64,000 nucleotides of DNA from positions 248,001-312,000 of the forward strand of contig JBCCXL010000005.1 of assembly GCA_039191605.1 (NCBI GenBank). Reading direction: 5' to 3'. Positions 7,421 to 16,236 of the stretch are shown here, in pieces (position 1 is the first letter of the stretch; each line of letters starts with the position of its first letter). The notes beneath the pieces were generated by a model. The model ran no database searches and was not told the origin of the DNA. It saw only the letters and a program-made list of their open reading frames with translations. The stretch is from JBCCXL01 sp039191605 (lineage in GTDB: Bacteria > Acidobacteriota > Thermoanaerobaculia > Multivoradales > JAHZIX01). The translations under genes and the position numbers were made by a program.

Positions 7421-8698
7421 TCAACCCACCCGCCGCAGCAGCCACCCCTTGAGGTACTCCCCCTCCGGATGGTCGATGGAGACGGGATGGTCTACGGCGG
7501 CGGAGAGAGGCTGCAGCAGCTGGACTCGGGTCTCGGCGTCGCGGGCGGCGGCAAAGAGGATCTGGCGGAAGAGGCGGGAGTCAATGGCGGAGGAACAGGT
7601 GAAGGTGAGCAGCAGCCCGCCGGGAGCCAGGGCCTTGAGGGCGAGGCGATTGAGGTCCTTGTAGGCCCGAGCGCCGGCATCGCGGGCTCCACGGCGCGGC
7701 GCCAGCGGCGGCGGATCGCAGACGATGAGCTCCGCCGCCGGATCTGCTGGCAGCTCGCGGAGATATCGAAAGACGTCCGCCTGGTGGAAGTCCACGCGCT
7801 GGGGATCGAGCACCTCGACGTTGGCCTGGAGATGCTGCTGGGCCCGCTCCAGCGGGCGGGGGGCAGATTCCACGGCGGTGACCTTCTCCGCTCCACCGCG
7901 CAGCGCATAGCAGGTGAAGGCGCCGCTGTGGGCAAAAAGATCCAGCACCCGGCGGCCCGCCGCCAGCTTCTCCACCCGGCGCCGGCTCTCTCGCTGATCG
8001 CAGTAGAAGCCGGTCTTCTGCCCCGCCGCCAAGTCCGCGGTAAAGCGCAGGCCGCATTCGGTGAAGGCAGCTTGCTCGGGCACCTCCCCCATCACCACTT
8101 CATCCTCCAGGCTCAGGCCTTCCTGGCGGCGAGCGGGAAGATCGTTGCGCTGAACCCAGCCCGCCACGCTCCCCCTACCGTCCTCCAACAGATTGGACAG
8201 GGCAGCGTGGGCCGCGGGGCGCAGCGACTCCAGCCCCGCGCTGGTGACCTGGCTCACCAACACGTCGCCGTAGCGATCGATGGTCCAGCCCGGCAGGCCG
8301 TCGCCCTCGGCGTTGAGCAGACGATAGCCGGTGGTATCGGCAGGCAACAGCTCCCGGCGAAGGGCCCAGGCCTGCTCCAGGCGGTGCCGAAAGAAGCCTT
8401 CATCCAGCACGGCTTCGCCCAGGGTCGCCAAGCGCACCCGGATTCGCCCGCCGGGACTGAAGAAACCAGCGCCCAAGACTCGCCCGTTGGCCGCGACCAC
8501 CCGAGCCACGGCAGCTGCAGGGTCGCCCTCTTCCCGGTATACCGCCCCGGAGAAAAGCCAGGGGTGCCGCTGCCGCACCGCCTTTTCTCGCCCCTTGCGC
8601 AGATGGACAGTCACCCGGGGCTGGCCAGAGGAAGTGCTCGCCGAAGAGAGGTCAGAAGAAGACGTGGACGATGACGTAGAAGATGACGATTCGCTCAT
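7421..8698 (-). CDS. rlmI: 23S rRNA cytosine-C5 methyltransferase, RlmI family
   Basis: SAM-dependent methyltransferase of the RlmI/YccW family, which makes m5C in 23S rRNA. After a Ser/Thr-rich N-terminal tail of ~25 residues comes a PUA domain (about 28-100: VTVHLRKGREKAVRQRHPWLFSG), a middle domain (GYRLLNAEGDGLPGWTIDRYGD) and a Rossmann methyltransferase domain with motif I VLDLFAHSGAFTCYALRGG, motif IV CDPPPLAPRR and the catalytic-type TFTCSS. The C terminus DHPVSIDHPEGEYLKGWLLR is typical. The serine-rich tail is outside the family core, so the start could lie nearer the PUA domain. The gene stands alone and diverges from the NRPS gene. Confidence 0.88.
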   Translation of the reverse strand: MSESSSSTSSSTSSSDLSSASTSSGQPRVTVHLRKGREKAVRQRHPWLFSGAVYREEGDPAAAVARVVAANGRVLGAGFFSPGGRIRVRLATLGEAVLDEGFFRHRLEQAWALRRELLPADTTGYRLLNAEGDGLPGWTIDRYGDVLVSQVTSAGLESLRPAAHAALSNLLEDGRGSVAGWVQRNDLPARRQEGLSLEDEVVMGEVPEQAAFTECGLRFTADLAAGQKTGFYCDQRESRRRVEKLAAGRRVLDLFAHSGAFTCYALRGGAEKVTAVESAPRPLERAQQHLQANVEVLDPQRVDFHQADVFRYLRELPADPAAELIVCDPPPLAPRRGARDAGARAYKDLNRLALKALAPGGLLLTFTCSSAIDSRLFRQILFAAARDAETRVQLLQPLSAAVDHPVSIDHPEGEYLKGWLLRRVG

Positions 8699-9061
8699 CA
8701 GCCCATAGTAATCGTTACTCCCTCAGGTTTCATTTTCCGCGCCCCCTCGCTGCTCCTTAGCCGTCCTTTGACTGATTTTTAACATTTTCCCTAGTTCGTG
8801 ATTACAACCCTTTTCAGGACTCCATTCTCAGTCAGCGGGTTAGATTGAGGTGCCGCAGGAGGATCGTTACAATCACCCGACGCAACGGGCACGATCTATC
8901 GCCCCAATCACCCTACTCTGTGGCATAAGCTTCCCTTTTGGACGGCTCTCACCTCGCGCCGACTTGGCCCTTCTCGGGCTTTGTCGGCCTGGATGTAGTG
9001 AGCCCAGCTGAGCCAGCGCGTCCACTTTCCTATCCCCCTACTTTCCAATTTGGAGGTCGCC
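8699..9061. other. Divergent intergenic region rlmI / NRPS
   Basis: A 363-nt region, visibly more AT-rich than its surroundings at 8730-8900, that must hold the promoters of both divergent genes. TTGACT at 8767 resembles a -35 box but has no convincing -10 at 16-18 bp. A GGAGG at 9052-9056 serves the NRPS start. No gene or repeat seen. Confidence 0.5.
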
Positions 9062-12000
9062 ATGGATTCCTCTTTCTCGACGCCCACCGCTCCCACCACC
9101 CCGCCGACTGCTGGCTCTTCCGCCACGTCGCTGAGCCAGGCGTTCGAATCCGCCGTCGACCTCCATCGCGACGCCATCGCGCTGATCGAGCCTGGCGATC
9201 CGGCGGGGCAAGAACGCGCCACGTCCTACGGTGAGCTGGATGCTCAAACCACCCAGCTGGCGCGCCGACTCCGGCGCCGGGGCGTAGGCCCAGAAACCCT
9301 GGTAGGACTCCACGTTCCGCGTTCCGGCAACGCGGTGCGCGCCCTGCTGGCGATCCTCAAGGCCGGCGGCGCCTATCTGCCCCTGGATCCCGGCAACCCT
9401 TCCCAGCGGCTGCGCTTCATCGCCCAAGATTCCGACGTCCGCCTGGTGTTGACGACGGAGAGCGACATCTCCTTTGGAAACGAAGTCGAGATCTTGGACC
9501 TCAGCGCGGAGCTGGAGTCGGCCCGAGACGAGAGCTCCGAGCGCTTCGACTCTGGCGCTACCGAGGACACCCTGGCCTACGCCATCTACACCTCTGGCTC
9601 CACCGGACGCCCGAAGGGAACCCTCATCGCCCACGGCAGCGTTCTCCACCTGATGCGAGAGTCGTATTCCTACCTCGACGTGAGCCCTGGCCATCGGGTC
9701 GCGCTCCAGGCCAATCTCGGATTCGATGCCTCGGTGATGGAGTGGACCGCCGCCTTGACCCAGGGCGGCGCTCTCTGCCCCATTCCCCAGCGCTGGATTC
9801 CGACGCCCGAGTACCCCGCCCACCTCGCCCGCCTGGGCATCACCCACCTCTTCTCGCCTCCTTCACTGCTCGCCGCCGACCCCTTCCGGGTGCCCTCTCT
9901 GCGCCGCCTGGCCTGCGGCGGCGAGCGCCTGACTCGAGCCCTGGCGGATCGTCTGCTGACGGACGGTGACGAGAGCCTGACCCTGAGGAATTGCTTCGGT
10001 CCCACAGAGACCACCATTTTCGCCACCCATGGGGAGGTGCCGCGTGGCGATATCGGAGCTGATTTCGAACCCTCCCTCGGTCATGCGGTGCCCGGAGCCC
10101 CCATCACCCTCACAGATTCCCAGCAGCGAGAGGTCTCGACGGGGCAAGAGGGAGAGATCCTCATCGGCGGAGCGCTCCTCAGCCGAGGCTACCTCGGCCG
10201 CCCTGCCCTCACGGCGGCCCGATTCATCCCCAACCCCTGGGCCTCCACTCCCGGTGGGCGCCTCTACCGCACCGGCGATCTCGGACGGCACCGCGACGAC
10301 GGCACCCTGGAGTTTCGCGGCCGAATCGACCGACAGGTCAAGGTGCGAGGGCAGCGGATCGAGCTCGGCGAGATCGAAGCCCTGATCTCTCGGCAGCCAG
10401 CAGCCAGTGCCGCAGCGGCGGTGGTCGTCGGCAAGGGTGAGGCGGCCCAAATCATCGCCTTCTACGAAGGACAGGAAGAGGGCGGCAGCAGTGACGAAGC
10501 CCGCGCCCTGCGGGACACCCTCGCCGCTGAGCTTCCCCGCTACATGGTTCCGGCGAGCTTCCACCGCCTCGACGAGCTGCCGAAGACCCCCAACGGCAAG
10601 ATCGACCGAGAGAGCCTGGTCCAGCAGGCCTCCAGCTTCGAGAGCCCCCAGGTTTCCGAAGGCCCTCTCAAGACCGCGACGGAACGGCACCTCGGGAACC
10701 TCTGGGAGAGCATGTTGGGCGTGCCGGTGAGCGCCACTTCAGACTTCTTCAGCCTCGGCGGCCACTCGCTGCTAGCGGGCCAGCTGGCCGGCCATCTCGA
10801 GAGCTACATCGGCCGCAGCGTCTCGCTGACCGCGGTCTTCGATCACCCGACCCTCGAAGAGCTAGCGGCCTATCTCGACCGCCTGGCCGTCGGTCAGACC
10901 GGCGACCAAGATCGCCCCATTCCCCCGGCGGCGCCGCCCATCCAGCCCGCCGACCGCAGCGTGCCGCTCCCCATCTCCTTCCCCCAGGAGCGGGTTTGGT
11001 TCCTGAATCAGCTCACCGAAGTGGGCAATACCGCCTATAACTTCCAGGCCACCATTCACTGGCAGGGGCCCCTGCGGGTCGACCTCTTCGAACGCGCCCT
11101 GACCGAGATCGTCGAGCGCCACGAGGTGCTGCGCTCCACCTTCACCGCCCCCCGCGGCGAGGCCAGTATGACGGTGCAGCCGCCGATGCCGGTGATCGTC
11201 CCGGTGGTGGACCTCAGCGCTCTGTCGACAGAGCTTCGAGAGGCCGAGGAGACGCGCCTCATCGCCCGGGGTATCGACCACCCCTTCGACCTTTCCAAGC
11301 TGCCGCTGGCTCGCTGGATCCTCTTCCGCAACAGCATCGAAGACCACCGCATGCTGCAGATCGAGCACCACTTCGTGCACGACGGCTGGTCCTTCGCGCT
11401 GCTGTCTCGGGAGCTCAAAGAGCTCTACATCGCCTTCGCCGCCGGACGACCCTCACCGCTGGAGCCTCTGCCGATCCAATACGGCGACTACGCCGTGTGG
11501 GAGCGGGAATGGCTCTCCGGAGACACCCTCGAAGAGCTGCTGGATTTCTGGCGGGACGAGCTGCGGGACCTGCCTACCGAAGCGATCCTGCCGACGGACC
11601 TTCCCCGACCGAAGGTCCAGAGCTTCCGCGGCAGCGCCTATCTCGGCGCTCTGCCCCACGAGCTGGCGGACAACCTGCGTGCCTTCACCCGCCGTGAGGG
11701 CCTCTCCCTCTACCCGGTGATGCTCACCGCTTTCCTGGCGCTGCTGCAGCGCTACAGCGGCCGCGATGATCTCGCCATCGGCACCGCCGCCGTCAACCGC
11801 CCGCGGCCGGAGATGGACACGATGATCGGCATGGTGGTCAACACCATGGTGCTGCGCCTGGACCTCAGCGGAGATCCGACGGTGCGAGAGGCGCTGCGCC
11901 GCGCCCGGGAGAAGACCGTCTCCATCTATCCCCATCAGCAGGCTCCCCTGGACCGACTGGTGGACGACGTGATGCCCCATCGCGACCTCTCCCGCAACCC

Positions 12001-14188
12001 CGTGGTGCAGACAATGTTCAGCTTCCACGACTCCCCGGTGCCGGATCTCGAGCTCGGCGAGCTGCAGGGCAAGGTTCGAGTGCAGCATAACGGCAGCGCC
12101 AAGTCGGACCTCAACGTCATCGTGGTGCCCGGCGCCGAGCAGCGAGTGGGCCGCGAGCGAGACCGCGAGGCGGACCGCATCGACATCATGTGGGAGCACT
12201 GCGTCGACCTGCTCTTCGAGGACACCGTAGTGAAGCTGCGGGGTCAGTACGAGCGACTGCTGACGGCGCTCCTGCAAAGCCCGGAAGCTCGCCTTTCCCA
12301 GCTGCCCCTGCTCTCCCCCACCGAGCGACAGCAGCTCGAAAGCTGGGAGCGCAGCGCCCCCGCCGGACCGAGGCAGAGCCGCCAGGGACAGCAGGACGTG
12401 CTCGAGCGCGTTCACCAACAGGCTCTCCAGCAGCCGGAAGCCCCGGCCGTCACTGCTCCTTCGGCTCAAGGCGAGGATGTGAGCCTGAGCTACGGCGCCC
12501 TCGGCCGCAAGGCCCAGGCCCTGGCCACCGAGCTGCGCCAGCACGGCGCCCGCCCCGGCGCCATCGTGGCGGTTCTCACCGGCCGGCGAGCGGAGCTTCC
12601 CCTGGCGATTCTCGCTGCCCTCCAAACCGGCGCCGCCTACCTGCCTCTGGATCCCGAACATCCCCCGGAGCGCCTGCGCGCCATGGTGGAGGACGCCGGC
12701 GCGGTGGCCCTGGTGTTCACGGAGGAGCTGCGCCAGCGGGTCCCCGCCGATCTCGGCGACTCCCTCGCCCTTCTGCCCCTCGACGCCGCCACCGCCGCTG
12801 AGGAGACTCTCTCCTCCGCCGCTCCCCAGCCGCTCCACCCCGAGCAGCCGGCGTACCTGATCTACACCTCCGGCTCCACCGGCCGGCCCAAGGCGGTGGT
12901 GGTCTCCCGCGGCGCTATCGCCCACTTCATCTCCTGCTGCGATGACCTGCTCCAGCTCGGTTCCCAAGACCGCACCAGCCTCATCGCCAGCCCCTCCTTC
13001 GACGCCTCCGGCATCGAGCTCTGGGCCGGCCTCACCAACGGCACCCACCTCCACGCCCCCACCGCCACCGTCCGCGCCGAGCCGGCGGAGCTGGTCCGCT
13101 GGATCGACGAGCACCGCCTCTCCTTCGCCCTGCTGCCGACCCCCTTCCTCGAGGCGATCCTCCAGCATCGCGATGAGGCGGGCTCCAACAACCTTCAGTC
13201 CCTGCGTCACGTGATCACCGGCGGCGCGGCCCTTCGTCGCTTCGCCCCGGCGGACTTCCCGGCCAAGATCCACAACGTCTACGGCCCCACCGAAGCCACC
13301 ATCGGCGCCACCTACGACACCCTGCGCACCCAATCCATTCACCGCGGCGAAACCCTGCCCTCCATCGGTCGCCCCTTCCCCGGATACCAGATCCATCTCC
13401 TCGACCGCCGGCAGGCACGCCTCCCCCGCGCCGTCCCCGGTCATCTCCACATCGGCGGCCCCGGCCTCGCCACCGGCTACCACGACCGCCCCGCCCTCAC
13501 CGCCTCGACCTTCATCCCCAACCCCTTCGCCACCACCCCCGGCGAGCGCCTCTACGCCACCGGCGACCTCGCCCGCTTCCTCCCCGACGGCCGACTGCAA
13601 TTCCTCGGGCGACTCGACCAGCAGGTCAAGCTCCGCGGCTTCCGCATCGAGCCCGGCGAGATCGAGGCCATCCTCCAGGCCCATCCCGGCGTCGCCAATG
13701 CCGTCGTCCTGGTGCGCACCACCGCCAACGACGAGTCCCAACTCGTCGCCTATTGGTTGCCCAGCAACGCCGACGGCGAGACCGGCGATGAGGTCCTCCA
13801 CACCCACCTCGCCCAGCACCTCCCCCACTACATGATCCCCACCGCCTGGGTCTCCCTCCCCGAGCTACCCCTCACCGCCACCGGCAAACTCGACCACCAC
13901 GCCCTCCCCGACCCCGCCACCGCCACCGCGCGCCCCTACGTCGCCCCCCGCAACGACCTCGAAGAACTCCTCGCCGACTTCTGGTGCGAGATCCTCGGCC
14001 TCGAAGACACCCCCTCCATCCACGACAACTTCTTCCACCTCGGCGGCCAGAGCCTGACCGCCGCGAGACTGGCGGGATTGATTCGGGATGAGCTGGAGAT
14101 CGACCTGCCGCTGGGCTTGATCTTCGACCACCCGGTGCTGGAAGGACAGGCGGTCGAAATGGAGAAGTGGCTTCCGGTGGAGGCCTGA
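9062..14188 (+). CDS. Dimodular non-ribosomal peptide synthetase (A-T-C-A-T)
   Basis: A 1708-residue NRPS without a leading condensation domain. Order: A1 (about 15-520; YAIYTSGSTGRPKGT, NCFGPTETT, GDLGRH, PKTPNGKIDRESL), T1 (about 540-610; FFSLGGHSLL), C (about 630-1060; HHFVHDG at ~769), A2 (about 1090-1590; YLIYTSGSTGRPKAV, NVYGPTEAT, GDLARF, TGKLDHHALP), T2 (about 1625-1695; FFHLGGQSLT). It ends about 30 residues after T2, with no thioesterase or reductase. Aligned by eye to GrsA, the pocket residues read D-A-M-F-A-G-C-I-F (A1) and D-A-I-L-I-G-V-I-G (A2); the leading Asp suggests alpha-amino acids, and I do not assign substrates. Start ATG has GGAGG 5 nt ahead. No MbtH, transporter or tailoring gene is nearby. 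Confidence 0.93.
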   Translation: MDSSFSTPTAPTTPPTAGSSATSLSQAFESAVDLHRDAIALIEPGDPAGQERATSYGELDAQTTQLARRLRRRGVGPETLVGLHVPRSGNAVRALLAILKAGGAYLPLDPGNPSQRLRFIAQDSDVRLVLTTESDISFGNEVEILDLSAELESARDESSERFDSGATEDTLAYAIYTSGSTGRPKGTLIAHGSVLHLMRESYSYLDVSPGHRVALQANLGFDASVMEWTAALTQGGALCPIPQRWIPTPEYPAHLARLGITHLFSPPSLLAADPFRVPSLRRLACGGERLTRALADRLLTDGDESLTLRNCFGPTETTIFATHGEVPRGDIGADFEPSLGHAVPGAPITLTDSQQREVSTGQEGEILIGGALLSRGYLGRPALTAARFIPNPWASTPGGRLYRTGDLGRHRDDGTLEFRGRIDRQVKVRGQRIELGEIEALISRQPAASAAAAVVVGKGEAAQIIAFYEGQEEGGSSDEARALRDTLAAELPRYMVPASFHRLDELPKTPNGKIDRESLVQQASSFESPQVSEGPLKTATERHLGNLWESMLGVPVSATSDFFSLGGHSLLAGQLAGHLESYIGRSVSLTAVFDHPTLEELAAYLDRLAVGQTGDQDRPIPPAAPPIQPADRSVPLPISFPQERVWFLNQLTEVGNTAYNFQATIHWQGPLRVDLFERALTEIVERHEVLRSTFTAPRGEASMTVQPPMPVIVPVVDLSALSTELREAEETRLIARGIDHPFDLSKLPLARWILFRNSIEDHRMLQIEHHFVHDGWSFALLSRELKELYIAFAAGRPSPLEPLPIQYGDYAVWEREWLSGDTLEELLDFWRDELRDLPTEAILPTDLPRPKVQSFRGSAYLGALPHELADNLRAFTRREGLSLYPVMLTAFLALLQRYSGRDDLAIGTAAVNRPRPEMDTMIGMVVNTMVLRLDLSGDPTVREALRRAREKTVSIYPHQQAPLDRLVDDVMPHRDLSRNPVVQTMFSFHDSPVPDLELGELQGKVRVQHNGSAKSDLNVIVVPGAEQRVGRERDREADRIDIMWEHCVDLLFEDTVVKLRGQYERLLTALLQSPEARLSQLPLLSPTERQQLESWERSAPAGPRQSRQGQQDVLERVHQQALQQPEAPAVTAPSAQGEDVSLSYGALGRKAQALATELRQHGARPGAIVAVLTGRRAELPLAILAALQTGAAYLPLDPEHPPERLRAMVEDAGAVALVFTEELRQRVPADLGDSLALLPLDAATAAEETLSSAAPQPLHPEQPAYLIYTSGSTGRPKAVVVSRGAIAHFISCCDDLLQLGSQDRTSLIASPSFDASGIELWAGLTNGTHLHAPTATVRAEPAELVRWIDEHRLSFALLPTPFLEAILQHRDEAGSNNLQSLRHVITGGAALRRFAPADFPAKIHNVYGPTEATIGATYDTLRTQSIHRGETLPSIGRPFPGYQIHLLDRRQARLPRAVPGHLHIGGPGLATGYHDRPALTASTFIPNPFATTPGERLYATGDLARFLPDGRLQFLGRLDQQVKLRGFRIEPGEIEAILQAHPGVANAVVLVRTTANDESQLVAYWLPSNADGETGDEVLHTHLAQHLPHYMIPTAWVSLPELPLTATGKLDHHALPDPATATARPYVAPRNDLEELLADFWCEILGLEDTPSIHDNFFHLGGQSLTAARLAGLIRDELEIDLPLGLIFDHPVLEGQAVEMEKWLPVEA

Positions 14189-14194
14189 AATACC

Positions 14195-14211
14195 GAGGTC
14201 AGAATGACCTC
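14195..14211. other. Small hairpin after NRPS stop
   Basis: GAGGTCA and TGACCTC form a 7-bp perfect stem around GAA, 7 bp after the NRPS stop and just before the main terminator. Confidence 0.4.
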
Positions 14212-14219
14212 CTCACAAC

Positions 14220-14250
14220 AAAAACGCCCCTCGAAACGAGGGGCGTTTTT
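14220..14250. terminator. Bidirectional intrinsic terminator, NRPS / proS
   Basis: AAAAACGCCCCTCG, loop AAA, CGAGGGGCGTTTTT: a perfect 14-bp inverted repeat with A5 and T5 at its ends, so it can stop transcription from the NRPS gene (plus) and from proS (minus), which converge here. Confidence 0.92.
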
Positions 14251-14291
14251 GTTGGGGCGAGATTCTTGGATCTAAATCAGCAACCCTGGAC

Positions 14292-16001
14292 CTAGGCGAG
14301 CAACTCCCCCACCCGTTCCAGGATCTCCCCCAGCTCCACCAGGTGCTTTTCCCGGTCCTTTCGCAGGGAGAGCTCGACCTTGCCCTCTTTGATCCCCTTC
14401 TTGCCGACGACGACGCGGACGGGGATGCCGATGAGGTCGGCGTCTTTGAACTTGACGCCGGGGCGCTCGTTGCGGTCGTCGTAGAAGACTTCGTGGCCGG
14501 CGTCGAGGAGCTCTTGGTAGAGGCGGTCGGCTTCGGCGGTGACGGCTTCGTCGTTGGTGTTGAGGGCGATGAGGAGCACCTGGAAGGGAGCCAGGGGTAG
14601 GGGCCAGATGATGCCGTCGTCGTCGTGGTTCTGCTCGATGGCGGCGGCGATGGTGCGGCCGATGCCGAGGCCGTAGCAGCCCATGGAGGCGGGGTGGCTC
14701 TTGCCTTCGGAATCGAGGAAGGTGCAGCCCATGGCGTCGGAGTACTTGGTGCCGAGCTTGAAGATGTGGCCCACCTCGATGCCGCGGAACTGCTCCAGCG
14801 CGCCGAGGGCGCCGTCCGGCGGCGAGGGATCCCCGCCCTGAGCGGTGTTGAGGTCCACCCATTGGTGGGGCTCTACGTCTCGACCCCAGTTGACGTGGAT
14901 ATGGTGAGCGTCGGCCTGGTTGGCGCCGCAGACGAAGTTGGTCAGCGGGCGGGCGCTCTCGTCCACCAGCAGCTTGACGTTCTCCGGCAGGCCGATGGGG
15001 CCGGCGAAGCCAACGGGGGCGCCGGTGGCTTCCTTGACCTGCTCGTCGCTGGCGAGAGAGACGAATTGAGCCTTAAGCAGGGTGGTGAGCTTGAATTCGT
15101 TGACCTCACGGTCGCCGCGGATGGCGACAGCGTAGAGCTCATTGTCGACGTCATAGATCAGGGTCTTGAGCACTCGGTCGGTGCTGACCTCGAGGAAACG
15201 GGCGACGTCTTCCACCGCGTGGGTGTTGGGGGTCGCCAAGGTCTCCAGGGGCTGCGGATCCTGGGCCTCGGGGCCTTGCAGCGGGCCGGTGACGGCCTTT
15301 TCGACGTTGGCGGCGTAGCTGGAGTCCGGCGAGCGGACGACTTCGCTCTCGCCGGTCTGGGCCACCACCATGAACTCGTGGGAGGCGTCACCGCCGATGG
15401 CGCCGACATCGGCGTCGACCATGATGTAGTCCAGCTGGCAAGCCTCGAAGATGCGGCGATAGGCCGCGGCCATGGCCTCGTAGGTCACGTCCAGGCTCTC
15501 GTCGTCGGCGTGGAAGGAGTAGGCGTCCTTCATCAGGAATTCGCGGCCGCGCATCAGGCCGAAGCGGGGGCGAATCTCGTCGCGGAACTTATTCTGAATC
15601 TGGAAGAGGTTCAGCGGCAGCTGACGATAGCTCTTCACGTTGTGGCGCACGATGTCCGTCACCACCTCTTCATGGGTGGGGCCGTAGCAGAAGTCGCGAT
15701 CGTGGCGATCCTGGATGCGCAGCAGCTCCTTGGCGTAGACGTCCCAGCGCCCGCTCTCCTTCCACAGATCCGCCGGCTGAATGGTGGGCATGGAGAGCTC
15801 CACCGAGCCCGCCACTTCCAGCTCCCGGCGCACGATCTCCATCAGCTTGCGCAGGCTGCGCCAGCCCAGAGGCAGGTAGGAGTAAATCCCGGCGGAGACC
15901 TTCTTGATCAGGCCGGCACGAGCCATCAGCCGATGGCTGACGACCTCCGCATCGGCGGGGACCTCACGGGTGGTGAAGAGGTAATACTGACTCCAGCGCA
16001 T
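14292..16001 (-). CDS. proS: Proline-tRNA ligase, bacterial type
   Basis: Charges tRNA-Pro. The 569-residue protein has the prokaryote-type layout: class II core with GIYSYLPLGWRSLRKL (motif 1 region), FRDEIRPRFGLMRGREFLMKD (motif 2), an inserted YbaK-like editing domain at about 235-390 (beginning TPNTHAVEDVARFLEV) that clears mischarged Ala-tRNA, motif 3 GCYGLGIGRTIAAAIEQ, and the anticodon domain (about 475-569). The start ATG at 16001 fits the family N terminus MRWSQYYLFT; the ribosome-binding site is weak (GAGACGA). It is convergent with the NRPS gene. Confidence 0.97.
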   Translation of the reverse strand: MRWSQYYLFTTREVPADAEVVSHRLMARAGLIKKVSAGIYSYLPLGWRSLRKLMEIVRRELEVAGSVELSMPTIQPADLWKESGRWDVYAKELLRIQDRHDRDFCYGPTHEEVVTDIVRHNVKSYRQLPLNLFQIQNKFRDEIRPRFGLMRGREFLMKDAYSFHADDESLDVTYEAMAAAYRRIFEACQLDYIMVDADVGAIGGDASHEFMVVAQTGESEVVRSPDSSYAANVEKAVTGPLQGPEAQDPQPLETLATPNTHAVEDVARFLEVSTDRVLKTLIYDVDNELYAVAIRGDREVNEFKLTTLLKAQFVSLASDEQVKEATGAPVGFAGPIGLPENVKLLVDESARPLTNFVCGANQADAHHIHVNWGRDVEPHQWVDLNTAQGGDPSPPDGALGALEQFRGIEVGHIFKLGTKYSDAMGCTFLDSEGKSHPASMGCYGLGIGRTIAAAIEQNHDDDGIIWPLPLAPFQVLLIALNTNDEAVTAEADRLYQELLDAGHEVFYDDRNERPGVKFKDADLIGIPVRVVVGKKGIKEGKVELSLRKDREKHLVELGEILERVGELLA

Positions 16002-16140
16002 AGGATCGTCTCGTTTCCGCGGGATAGGTCGATGGAAGCGGGGAAGGAAGGAGCCTCAGTTCAGAGGCGGGGCGCACAGAGGCTACGCCAGCACTGCAGC
16101 GTAGCGAATTAGCACCGCAGCGAGGCGTCATTGTACACCG

Positions 16141-16227
16141 CCGGGGGAATCCCCGGGACGCGGGGCATCCCCGAGTCTCAAAGCTTGCGAGAACCGGTAA
16201 ATCGTCAGTAACGGCCGGTAATACCGG
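16141..16227 (-). other. Cluster of three GC-rich hairpins after the TPR gene
   Basis: CCGGGG/CCCCGG (16141-16156), CGGGG/CCCCG (16161-16173) and CCGGT/ACCGG (16215-16227) lie 10-96 nt downstream of the TPR gene stop on the minus strand. None has a T-run, so rho-independent termination is doubtful; mRNA 3'-end stabilisation is another possibility. Confidence 0.4.
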
Positions 16228-16236
16228 GCCGGCAGC

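Noticed and set aside
7469..8674. A 401-codon plus-strand frame over rlmI
   Set aside because: rlmI has intact PUA and methyltransferase motifs; the antisense frame has none.
8767..8795. TTGACT as a -35 box for the NRPS gene
   Set aside because: No acceptable -10 at 16-18 bp spacing, and the gene start is nearly 300 bp away.
11453..13828. A 791-codon open frame antisense to the NRPS gene
   Set aside because: It is a mirror of the high-GC3 NRPS coding strand: Gly/Val/Glu/Asp monotony, no domain motif, and the opposite strand has complete NRPS core motifs throughout.
14625..16112. A 495-codon open frame antisense to proS
   Set aside because: Composition is repetitive (Gly/Val/Asp/His) with no recognisable fold, and proS on the other strand is complete and conserved.
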